64,000 bases of DNA from 3107 sp001483205 (lineage in GTDB: Bacteria > Pseudomonadota > Alphaproteobacteria > Rhodobacterales > Rhodobacteraceae): contig OZ219810.1 of NCBI GenBank assembly GCA_964291375.2, positions 117,298 through 181,297 of the forward strand, read 5' to 3'. The translations under genes were made by a program, and so were the position numbers. Shown here one piece after another: positions 48,415 through 55,574 of this stretch (the stretch's first letter is position 1; each line of letters starts with the position of its first letter). A model generated the notes under the pieces. That model saw only the letters and a program-made list of their open reading frames with translations, searched no databases and was not told the origin of the DNA.

Positions 48415-50361
48415 TCACAACCCCTGCGGCGTCGCCCGCAGCTCCCGCGACAGGGTGATTGGTCCGGCGCGCCCCCTCAGCCGGGCACGATACACCGGCA
48501 GCGATTCCATCACCCGCATCACATAATTCCGGGTTTCGCGGAACGGGATGCGCTCGATCCAGTCCACCGGATCAACGCCCGGCGCGCGCGGGTCTCCGTG
48601 GCGTTCGATCCACCGGCGCACCCGCCCCGGCCCGGCATTATAGGCGGCGGCGACCAGCACATAACTTTGCCCGAACTCCCCGATCAGCCGGTCGAGATAC
48701 CCCGCCCCCAGCCGCGCGTTATAACGCCAGTCCCCCAACAGCGCGCCGGGGCGATAGGCCAGCCCCAGCTCCCGCGCGACACTGCGGGCGGTGCGCGGCA
48801 TCAGTTGCATCAGCCCCCGCGCCCCCGCCGGGCTGACAACGCCGGGGTCGAACTCGCTTTCGCGCCGCGCGATGGCCAGTGCCAGCTCGGGCGCGACGGG
48901 CAGCCTTTCCGCCGCCAGCGGGTGGCGCGGATAATAGAGGTCCATCAGCACATGGCCCTGCCGCGCCGCCTGTTTGGCGATGCGCACCGCCAGATGCGGC
49001 TCATCCAGACGTTCCGCCAGATCAGCAAGGTGTTCAAAACCGTCCCGGTCCAGACCTTCCGCCAGATGAGCAAGGAACTGCTCGGCGAGGGACAACTCGC
49101 CCGCCGCATGGAACAGAAGTGCGGCGCGCAGGACGGATGATTCCGCAAACCCCGCCTTGCGCCAGTCCGGGCGCACCGGGGCGGCGGCGGCAAGGGCCGG
49201 GTCCATGCCGCGCCCGATGCGCTCTGCCGCCAGCAGCCCGTAAAAGCTCGTCTGATGCTCTGCGGCACGGGCAAAGGCGGCGCGGGCGGCCTGCGGATCG
49301 CCAAGTGCCTCTTGCGCAAGGCCCTGCCAATACCCGGCGCGGCCAAGGCTGATCGGGGTGGAGACAGCGGCGCGGAAGCGGCGGAAATGGTCAAGGGCCG
49401 TCCCCGGATCGCCCAGGCCGCGCAGGGCGATATAACCGGACAGCCATTCCAGATCGGCAAATGCCGCGCCTTCGCTCAGGTGGTGGTTTGAGGCCAGCCG
49501 GTAGGCCGCCCCGGCCCGCCCGTCGCGCATCAGTTGCCGCGCCATGCTGCGGCGATGACCGGCCCAGAGCGCGGGCCTGCCCAACCGCCCCGCGCTGCTG
49601 CTCTGCGCCTGTATCAGGTCGAGCGCACTGTCAAACCGCCCCTTGCGCTTTCGCCACAGAAAACGCTCATAGGCAAGGCCGGGGTCATCGGCCAGGTCGC
49701 GCGGCACCTGTGCGATCAGGGCATCGACCCCGCGCACGCCCCGCCTCAGCCCGATCCGCGCCCGCGCCAGCCTGCGCAGGTCTGTGCCGACCTCGGGCAG
49801 GAATGCCTCTGCGCGGGCGCTCTCGCCCCGCCACAACAGCATGTCGAGCCGCTCCCGGTTATATGGCCTGAGCAACGCGCCATGATTGCGCAACAGTGTC
49901 TCTTCCTCTTCCCGGCTCATCGGGATGCGCCGCCAGGCCCGCACCAGCACATCATCGGCCTCTGCCGTCCGTCCGGCGTGGCGCAAGGCGCGCGACAGGT
50001 GATAGGCACCATTGCCGGTCTGCGGGGGCGCGTCGCCGAAAAGCGCGCGCACGGTGCGGGCGGGGGTGGTGGCGTCCAGTGCTTCCTCGCCCCGACGCCG
50101 CAGTCTGGCAAGGCCCGGCCAGTCACCGTTGCGGCGCAGAAAATCGGCGTGATCCCCCGGCGTGCCCTCGCCCGCGCGCAGCCGCCGCCACTCAACGATG
50201 TCGAGCGCCACCGGGCCGATGGGCCGCGCCGCGCGCCGGGCGGCGTCCCATTCATCCGCGCGCACCAGTTCCATGACAGGGGCGAGCGGGGCCTGCTCTG
50301 CCCCGGCAGGGGACAGGCCGGGGCCGAAGACGGCAAGGAAGACTATTGACAACAAACGCAT
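48415..50361 (-). CDS. Soluble lytic murein transglycosylase
   Basis: A 648-residue periplasmic enzyme cutting glycan strands to form 1,6-anhydromuramyl products. A signal peptide (MRLLSIVFLAVFGPGLSPAGA) is followed by about 450 residues of helical superhelix as in Slt70. The catalytic SLT domain near residue 480 has LALAIARRESEFDPGVVSPA (catalytic Glu in RESEF), GARGLMQLMPRTAR and VLVAAAYNAGPGRVRRW. The start at 50361 is unusual: a 210-bp mobile-type element begins right at the start codon, and its terminal GCAGAGGTTCCT now supplies the ribosome site. The gene is divergent from dapA, a common arrangement in this order. Confidence 0.93.
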   Translation of the reverse strand: MRLLSIVFLAVFGPGLSPAGAEQAPLAPVMELVRADEWDAARRAARPIGPVALDIVEWRRLRAGEGTPGDHADFLRRNGDWPGLARLRRRGEEALDATTPARTVRALFGDAPPQTGNGAYHLSRALRHAGRTAEADDVLVRAWRRIPMSREEEETLLRNHGALLRPYNRERLDMLLWRGESARAEAFLPEVGTDLRRLARARIGLRRGVRGVDALIAQVPRDLADDPGLAYERFLWRKRKGRFDSALDLIQAQSSSAGRLGRPALWAGHRRSMARQLMRDGRAGAAYRLASNHHLSEGAAFADLEWLSGYIALRGLGDPGTALDHFRRFRAAVSTPISLGRAGYWQGLAQEALGDPQAARAAFARAAEHQTSFYGLLAAERIGRGMDPALAAAAPVRPDWRKAGFAESSVLRAALLFHAAGELSLAEQFLAHLAEGLDRDGFEHLADLAERLDEPHLAVRIAKQAARQGHVLMDLYYPRHPLAAERLPVAPELALAIARRESEFDPGVVSPAGARGLMQLMPRTARSVARELGLAYRPGALLGDWRYNARLGAGYLDRLIGEFGQSYVLVAAAYNAGPGRVRRWIERHGDPRAPGVDPVDWIERIPFRETRNYVMRVMESLPVYRARLRGRAGPITLSRELRATPQGL

Positions 50362-50368
50362 AGGAACC
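50357..50368. repeat. Left copy of a 12-bp target-site-like duplication
   Basis: CGCATAGGAACC here is repeated at 50572-50583, immediately on the other side of the inverted-repeat element. It contains the start codon of the lytic transglycosylase gene (CAT, minus strand). The true duplication may be 8-12 bp because the element ends overlap it. Confidence 0.75.
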
Positions 50369-50572
50369 TCTGCATATTGACCGAGCCGGGCAGCCGCCTG
50401 CCTGGGCGGGCGCTTTTCGTAACATTCCACATTGGCGATGATCTTGCCATAAAGTCCATACGTTCCAAAAAGTTGAGACGCTTAAAGCGCCTGCCGGGGG
50501 GCAGGCAGGCGCTGCCCGGCGTTCCGCCGGGCGGACGGTTTGGCCACTGACGCGCCCTTATGCAGAGGTCTC
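50363..50572. repeat. 210-bp inverted-repeat element, copy 2 (MITE-like, with target duplication)
   Basis: Bounded by ACCTCTGCATA on the left and TATGCAGAGGTCT on the right (imperfect 14-bp inverted repeat), exactly 210 bp, the same length as the copy at 63199. It is flanked by CGCATAGGAACC direct repeats. The interior has GGCGATGATCTTGCCATAAA, GCGCCTGCC...GGCAGGCGC and GCGTTCCGCCGGGCGG. There is no open frame of transposase length, so mobility would depend on an enzyme encoded elsewhere. Confidence 0.85.
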
Positions 50573-50583
50573 GCATAGGAACC
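50572..50583. repeat. Right copy of the 12-bp target-site-like duplication
   Basis: CGCATAGGAACC, identical to 50357-50368. Before insertion the lytic transglycosylase start would have been preceded by AAGAGGGTGGTTCCT, a normal ribosome site. Confidence 0.75.
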
Positions 50584-50655
50584 ACCCTCTTTTTCCGAAA
50601 CAGCCCCGCAAGGCGGAAGTTTTAGCGCATCCGCCCCCCCGTTCAATGCAAAATC

Positions 50656-50684
50656 TTGGCAACGCGGCCAAAGCCGATTAGGGT
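50656..50684 (+). promoter_or_regulatory. Candidate dapA promoter
   Basis: TTGGCA (50656-50661) and TAGGGT (50679-50684) with a 17-bp spacer, 62 bp before the dapA ATG. Confidence 0.5.
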
Positions 50685-50745
50685 TCGCCTTGTGTCGCCC
50701 CCGGTGCGACTCGGATCGCCCGGCAACCGGAAAAGGATGCGCATC

Positions 50746-51621
50746 ATGCTCAAAGGGTCCATTCCCGCACTGGTCACGCCGTTCAGGGGCGGACAACCCG
50801 ATATTGATGCGCTGAGGGCGCTGGTGGACTGGCACATTTCAGAGGGATCGCACGGGGTCGTGGCGGTCGGCACCACCGGCGAAAGCCCGACGCTCAGCCA
50901 CAAGGAACATGAAACCGTGATCTCAGAGGTGATCCGGGCCGCCGCGGGCCGCATTCCGGTGATCGCCGGGGCCGGGTCGAACAACACGGTGGAAAGCGTC
51001 CGTTTCATGCAGCACGCCGAGACAGCAGGGGCCGATGCCGCTCTGGTGGTCACGCCCTATTACAACAAACCGACCCAACGCGGCCTGATCGCGCATTTCA
51101 CCACGCTGCATGAGTGCTGCGACCTGCCGATCATCATCTACAATATCCCCGGACGCTCTGTTGTGGATATGTCGCCCGCCACCATGGGGGAACTGGCCCG
51201 GCTGCCGCGCATCATCGGGGTGAAGGATGCGACCGGTGACATCGCACGGGTCTCAAAGCAGCGGGCGGCCTGCGGGGCGGGGTTCCTCCAGCTTTCGGGC
51301 GAGGACGCCACGGCGCTGGGGTTCAACGCCCATGGCGGGCGGGGCTGCATCTCTGTCACCGCGAATGTGGCACCGGGGTTGTGCGCGGCGTTTCAGGAGG
51401 CGACGCTGGCCGGGGATTTCGCCCGTGCGCTGGAGGTGCAGGACCGCCTGATGCCGTTGCACGAGGCGCTGTTTATTGAGCCCGGCCTTGTCGGGGCCAA
51501 ATACGGGCTGTCAAAGCTGGGCCTGTGTTCGGAAGAGGTGCGCTCGCCCCTGACCGGGCTGCGTGACAGCACCAGGGCGCAGATCGACGCCGCCATGCGC
51601 CACGCCGGGCTGATCGGCTGA
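50746..51621 (+). CDS. dapA: 4-hydroxy-tetrahydrodipicolinate synthase
   Basis: A 291-residue TIM-barrel aldolase that condenses pyruvate and aspartate semialdehyde, the first committed step to lysine and meso-diaminopimelate for peptidoglycan. Motifs: LKGSIPALVTPF at the N-terminus, GVVAVGTTGESPTLS (pyruvate contact), VVTPYYNKPTQRG with the catalytic Tyr, and PRIIGVKDATGDIARV with the Schiff-base Lys. The ATG at 50746 follows AAGGA by about 8 nt; an ATG 9 bp earlier is possible. In many relatives smpB follows dapA. Here dapA is followed by about 1 kb of repeats. Confidence 0.95.
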   Translation: MLKGSIPALVTPFRGGQPDIDALRALVDWHISEGSHGVVAVGTTGESPTLSHKEHETVISEVIRAAAGRIPVIAGAGSNNTVESVRFMQHAETAGADAALVVTPYYNKPTQRGLIAHFTTLHECCDLPIIIYNIPGRSVVDMSPATMGELARLPRIIGVKDATGDIARVSKQRAACGAGFLQLSGEDATALGFNAHGGRGCISVTANVAPGLCAAFQEATLAGDFARALEVQDRLMPLHEALFIEPGLVGAKYGLSKLGLCSEEVRSPLTGLRDSTRAQIDAAMRHAGLIG

Positions 51622-51639
51622 GCCTTCGCCTGTTGGTGA

Positions 51640-52490
51640 CCCGTCGGACCCTGCGGCAAAGAGGAAAGGGCCACGTCCGGCCTGTAAGGGGGGTGCGCGC
51701 CGGATGCCCCATTGAGGGGGTGAGGCCCGTCTTGGAAACGGTCCGGTGGACCGTTTCAGGGCCGAACGGGCGGAGCCCCAAGGCAGGCGCGGGTAGTTCC
51801 GCCGGGCGGGATCGGGACCGGAAGCTGGACTCAAAATTCGGGTGTTATACTATATGTCAGCAATGCTGACCTTATCCGCGGATAAGCCTCACCCTTACCC
51901 GCGGATAAGGTGCGGCCCTGTTTGCCGGGACAAGACCTCTGCATATTGGCGCGTCGGCCCCCAAACCGTCCGCCCGGTCGCCAGACCGGGCAGCGCCCGC
52001 CCCGGTCAATAGGTCAGCGATGCTGCCCTTACCCGCGGATAAGCCTCAACCCTATCCGCGGATATAGCGTGAGCACCGGACATATTGGCGCGTTGGCCCC
52101 CAAACCGTCCGCCCGGTCGCAAGACCGGTGCCCATATTTCTGCCGGACCCGGAGATCATGCAGAGGTCTTGCCCTTATCCGCGGATAAGCCCCAACCTTA
52201 CCCGCGGATAAGGTATGGCCCTGTTTGCCGGGACAAGACCTTTGCATATGGGCGCGTCAGTGGCCAACCTGTCCCGCCCGGTCGCAAGACCGGGCAGCGC
52301 CCGCCCCGCCCGACGGCGGGCGCTTCGCTTCCGCCGGGCCGGGCGCTGCCCTTCGGATTGTTCGCACATCTGTTCCGGCACGGGGCGCGCGGCTTATCCG
52401 CGGATAAGCCCCAACCTTACCCGCGGATAAGGTGCGGCCAGCCTTACGACCGGGCGGGATCAGAGCCAAAACCCGGACTCAAAATCCCCG
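51640..52490. repeat. Repeat cluster with palindrome doublets and mosaic modules
   Basis: The gap between dapA and rimP is almost entirely repeat DNA. A hairpin module lies at 51720-51781 and the GTTCCGCCGGGCGGGATCGG module at 51788. Four palindrome doublets are present (51871+51893, 52028+52050, 52174+52196, 52393+52415), each CTTATCCGCGGATAAG followed after 23 bp by a TTACCCGCGGATAA-type copy; the second member of the second doublet is degenerate. Terminal sequences AAGACCTCTGCATATTGGCG (51936), AAGACCTTTGCATATGGGCG (52232) and ATGCAGAGGTCTT (52158) lie between them, with GCCCGGTCGCAAGACCGGGC hairpins. I see no gene here. Confidence 0.8.
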
Positions 52491-52513
52491 CGCCAAGCCA
52501 TATCCGCACGGGC

Positions 52514-52542
52514 TTGCATCCCGCCCCGCTTTCCCCTATACC
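52514..52542 (+). promoter_or_regulatory. Candidate promoter of the rimP-nusA-infB operon
   Basis: TTGCAT (52514-52519) and TATACC (52537-52542), 17 bp apart, outside the repeat tract and about 95 bp before rimP. Confidence 0.5.
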
Positions 52543-52595
52543 CTCGCCAACAGCGGCGCGCCGGTCTCCACCCCCGGCGCTCCACCGGAAAAGAT

Positions 52596-52619
52596 AACGG
52601 GCCGCGCGCCCGTTTTTTT
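52596..52619 (+). terminator. Intrinsic terminator in the rimP leader
   Basis: ACGGGC pairs with GCCCGT and runs directly into seven T, ending 17 bp before the rimP ATG. Placed after the candidate promoter, it would act as an attenuator for the operon that encodes NusA itself; alternatively it ends a short upstream RNA. Confidence 0.75.
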
Positions 52620-52635
52620 GTGACCAGACCAGAAC

Positions 52636-53208
52636 ATGACCGATCTTGTCGCCAGAGCTGCCATCGACCGCCGGTTGGCCGGAATCATCCGCCCGGTGAT
52701 CGAGGACATGGGATTCGCCCTTGTCCGTGTCCGTCTGATCGGCGGCAAGGCCCCGACCGTGCAGGTCATGGCCGAAAAACCCGGCGGCGAGATCGAGGTG
52801 GACGACTGCGCCCGCCTCTCAAACGCGATCTCGGCGGCACTTGATGTCGAGGATCCGATCACCGAGGCCTATACGCTCGAAGTGTCCAGCCCCGGCATCG
52901 CCCGCCCCCTGACCCGGCTGGCGGACTTCGCCGACCACGAGGGCCATGACGCCAGAATCGAGACCGAAATGCCGATCAGCGGACGCCGCCGCTTTCGGGG
53001 TGTGCTGGCGGGTGTCGAGGGCGACGAGGTGCTGATCAACGTCACTGAGGGCACCATCGGGCTGAAATTCGCCTGGCTGTCCGACGCCCGGCTGGTGATG
53101 TCGGATGCGCTTATTCGCGATATTCTGAAGGGCCGCAGGGATGCGGGCCGGACCAAAGAAACCCGACCCGACGGCCCCCGCGCCGTCATCGGCGGAAACA
53201 AGGAGTAG
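52636..53208 (+). CDS. rimP: Ribosome maturation factor RimP
   Basis: A 190-residue factor for 30S subunit assembly. The N-terminal alpha/beta domain contains IIRPVIEDMGFALVRVRLIG and IEVDDCARLSNAISAALD; YTLEVSSPGIARPLTRLADF is the family hallmark at the domain junction. The C-terminal SH3-like domain follows (RFRGVLAGVEGDEVLINV), with a short charged tail. It is the first gene of rimP-nusA-ylxR-infB; nusA begins 5 bp after its stop. A terminator hairpin lies immediately upstream. Confidence 0.95.
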   Translation: MTDLVARAAIDRRLAGIIRPVIEDMGFALVRVRLIGGKAPTVQVMAEKPGGEIEVDDCARLSNAISAALDVEDPITEAYTLEVSSPGIARPLTRLADFADHEGHDARIETEMPISGRRRFRGVLAGVEGDEVLINVTEGTIGLKFAWLSDARLVMSDALIRDILKGRRDAGRTKETRPDGPRAVIGGNKE

Positions 53209-53213
53209 ACCCG

Positions 53214-54884
53214 ATGGCAATCACCTCTGCCAACCAGCTTGAGCTTTTGCAGACCGCCGAGGCGGTGGCGCGAGAAAAGATGATCGACCCGGTGCTGGTG
53301 ATCGAAGCGATGGAGGAATCGCTCGCCCGCGCCGCCAGAAGCCGCTACGGGGCAGAGATGGACATCCGCGTGTCCATCGACCGCAAGACCGGCAGGGCCA
53401 CCTTTACCCGCGTCCGCACCGTGGTCGAGGATGACATGGTGGAGAATTATCAGGCCGAGCTGACCGCCGGGCAGGCGAAACAATATCTTGATGACCCGCA
53501 GACCGGCGACACGGTTGTCGATGAGGTGCCGCCCGTGGAACTGGGCCGCATCGCCGCTCAATCGGCCAAGCAGGTGATTCTGCAAAAGGTGCGCGAGGCC
53601 GAACGGGACCGCCAGTATGAGGAATTTAAGGACCGCGCCGGAACCATCATCAACGGCATCGTCCGGCGCGAGGAATACGGCAATGTCATCGTCGATGTCG
53701 GCCGGGGCGAGGCCATGCTGCGCCGGAACGAAAAGATCGGCCGCGAAGGCTATCGCCCGAATGACCGCATCCGCTGCTACGTCAAGGATGTGCGCCGCGA
53801 ACCCAGAGGGCCGCAAATCTTTCTGTCCCGCACCGCGCCGGAATTTATGGCCGAACTGTTCAGGATGGAGGTGCCGGAAATCTATGATGGCATCATCGAG
53901 ATCAAGGCGGTGGCCCGCGACCCCGGTTCCCGCGCCAAGATCGCGGTCATTTCCTATGACGGCTCTATCGACCCGGTGGGGGCCTGCGTGGGGATGCGCG
54001 GCTCTCGGGTGCAGGCGGTGGTGAACGAGCTTCAGGGTGAAAAGATCGACATCATCCCCTGGAACGAGGATCAGCCGACCTTTCTGGTCAATGCCCTGCA
54101 ACCCGCCGAGGTGTCCAAGGTGGTTCTGGACGAAGAGGCTGAGCGGATTGAGGTCGTCGTGCCGGACGATCAGCTTTCGCTGGCCATCGGGCGGCGGGGT
54201 CAGAATGTGCGTCTGGCCAGCCAGTTGACCGGTCTGGACATCGACATAATGACCGAGGCCGAGGAATCAGAGCGCCGCCAGAAGGAATTTGAGGACCGCA
54301 CGAAGCTGTTCATGGACAGCCTCGACCTTGACGAATTTTTCGCCCAGTTGCTGGTGGCCGAGGGGTTCACCAATCTCGAAGAGGTCGCCTATGTGGAGCT
54401 TGACGAGTTGCTGGCCATCGACGGTTTGGACGAAGGCACCGCCGAGGAGCTTCAGGCCCGCGCCCGCGATTTTCTTGAGGCGCAGAACAAAAAGGCGCTG
54501 GACAATGCCCGTGCGCTGGGGGTCGAGGACAGCCTGATCGACTTTGCCGGGCTGACCCCGCGGATGATCGAGGCGCTGGCCGTGGACGGCGTGAAAACGC
54601 TGGAGGATTTCGCCACCTGCGCCGACTGGGAACTGGCGGGCGGCTGGACCACCGTTGACGGCGAGCGGGTCAAGGACGACGGCATTCTGGAGAAATTCGA
54701 TGTGGCGCTGGAGGAGGCCCAGACGCTGGTGATGAACGCGCGGGTGCAACTCGGCTGGGTTGACCCCGCCGATCTGGTCACGGAAGACGACGGGGAAGGC
54801 GCAGAAAGCGAGGAAGGCGAAGAACCGGAGGAAAGCGACGCGGCAACAACGACGACGGCAGCGGCAGCGGAGGCCGGGGCCTGA
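53214..54884 (+). CDS. nusA: Transcription termination/antitermination factor NusA
   Basis: A 556-residue RNA polymerase-binding factor that modulates pausing, termination and antitermination. Layout: an N-terminal polymerase-binding domain (about 1-125), S1 (about 130-200, GIVRREEYGNVIVDVGRGEA), KH1/KH2 (about 230-345, including VGACVGMRGSRVQAVVNEL and LAIGRRGQNVRLASQL), then helix-hairpin-helix acidic repeats (GFTNLEEVAYVELDELLAID and the GVKTLEDFA region) and a highly acidic tail (EDDGEGAESEEGEEPEES). It is co-operonic with rimP and infB. Confidence 0.96.
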   Translation: MAITSANQLELLQTAEAVAREKMIDPVLVIEAMEESLARAARSRYGAEMDIRVSIDRKTGRATFTRVRTVVEDDMVENYQAELTAGQAKQYLDDPQTGDTVVDEVPPVELGRIAAQSAKQVILQKVREAERDRQYEEFKDRAGTIINGIVRREEYGNVIVDVGRGEAMLRRNEKIGREGYRPNDRIRCYVKDVRREPRGPQIFLSRTAPEFMAELFRMEVPEIYDGIIEIKAVARDPGSRAKIAVISYDGSIDPVGACVGMRGSRVQAVVNELQGEKIDIIPWNEDQPTFLVNALQPAEVSKVVLDEEAERIEVVVPDDQLSLAIGRRGQNVRLASQLTGLDIDIMTEAEESERRQKEFEDRTKLFMDSLDLDEFFAQLLVAEGFTNLEEVAYVELDELLAIDGLDEGTAEELQARARDFLEAQNKKALDNARALGVEDSLIDFAGLTPRMIEALAVDGVKTLEDFATCADWELAGGWTTVDGERVKDDGILEKFDVALEEAQTLVMNARVQLGWVDPADLVTEDDGEGAESEEGEEPEESDAATTTTAAAAEAGA

Positions 54885-54923
54885 CCCCGAGGCCCCGGAC
54901 CCGGCCCCCCGAAGGCGCGCGCA

Positions 54924-55574
54924 ATGTCCCGCAGCGGCAGACCCAAGGCGAAAGACCCGTCCCGGCGGCGCTGCATCGCCACCGGCGAGACGCGGCCCAG
55001 GGCCGGGCTGATCCGTTTCGTCGCCGGACCGGACGGGCAGGTCGTTGCCGATGTGCTGGAAAAGCTGCCGGGCCGGGGGGTGTGGGTCTCTGCCGACCGT
55101 GCGGCGCTGGAGCGCGCCGTCACCCGGCGGCTCTTCTCCCGCGCGCTGAAGGCCCCGGCAACCCCGCCCGACGGGCTGATCGGACAGGTCGAGGCGCAAC
55201 TGGCGCACCGGGTGGTTGGCCTCATCTCGCTGGCCCGCAAAAGCGGCGAGGCCGTGGCCGGATACGGAAAGGTGCGCGACTGGCTGCTCAAGGGTCAGGC
55301 GCAGGTGCTGATCCAGGCGGCGGACGGCTCTGAACGGGGCAAGACAAAGCTGCGCCCGCCGGACGAAAGCGGGGCGTCCTATGTCGGATGCCTGACCGCC
55401 CGCGAATTGGGTCTGGCGTTCGGACGGGAAAATGTAATACATGGCGCGCTTGCCGCTGGCGGACTCGCCCGACGTGTTGTAGAGGAAGCCACGCGATTAT
55501 CCGGCGTGCGTGAAGATGTGCGTGAAAAGACGGCGGGCAAGCCTGCCGGGCGGGAAGGTGCAAGGACCATATGA
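54924..55574 (+). CDS. YlxR (DUF448) RNA-binding protein with L7Ae-like C-terminal domain
   Basis: A 216-residue two-domain protein. The N-terminal YlxR domain is RRCIATGETRPRAGLIRFV and later GRGVWVSADRAALERAV. The second domain, about residues 95-185, looks like the L7Ae/L30e fold (VVGLISLARKSGEAVAGYGKVRDWLLKG, VLIQAADGSERGK). Both are RNA-binding, but the role is unknown. In many bacteria these are separate adjacent genes (ylxR, ylxQ); in alphaproteobacteria the fused form is usual. The start at 54924 lies 39 bp after nusA; the end overlaps infB by 4 bp. Confidence 0.88.
   Translation: MSRSGRPKAKDPSRRRCIATGETRPRAGLIRFVAGPDGQVVADVLEKLPGRGVWVSADRAALERAVTRRLFSRALKAPATPPDGLIGQVEAQLAHRVVGLISLARKSGEAVAGYGKVRDWLLKGQAQVLIQAADGSERGKTKLRPPDESGASYVGCLTARELGLAFGRENVIHGALAAGGLARRVVEEATRLSGVREDVREKTAGKPAGREGARTI

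Noticed and set aside
51640..52490. Several open frames of 60-100 codons in the repeat cluster after dapA
   Set aside because: They are Arg/Pro-rich, overlap in all frames, and are interrupted by the palindromes and hairpins; there is no evidence of translation.
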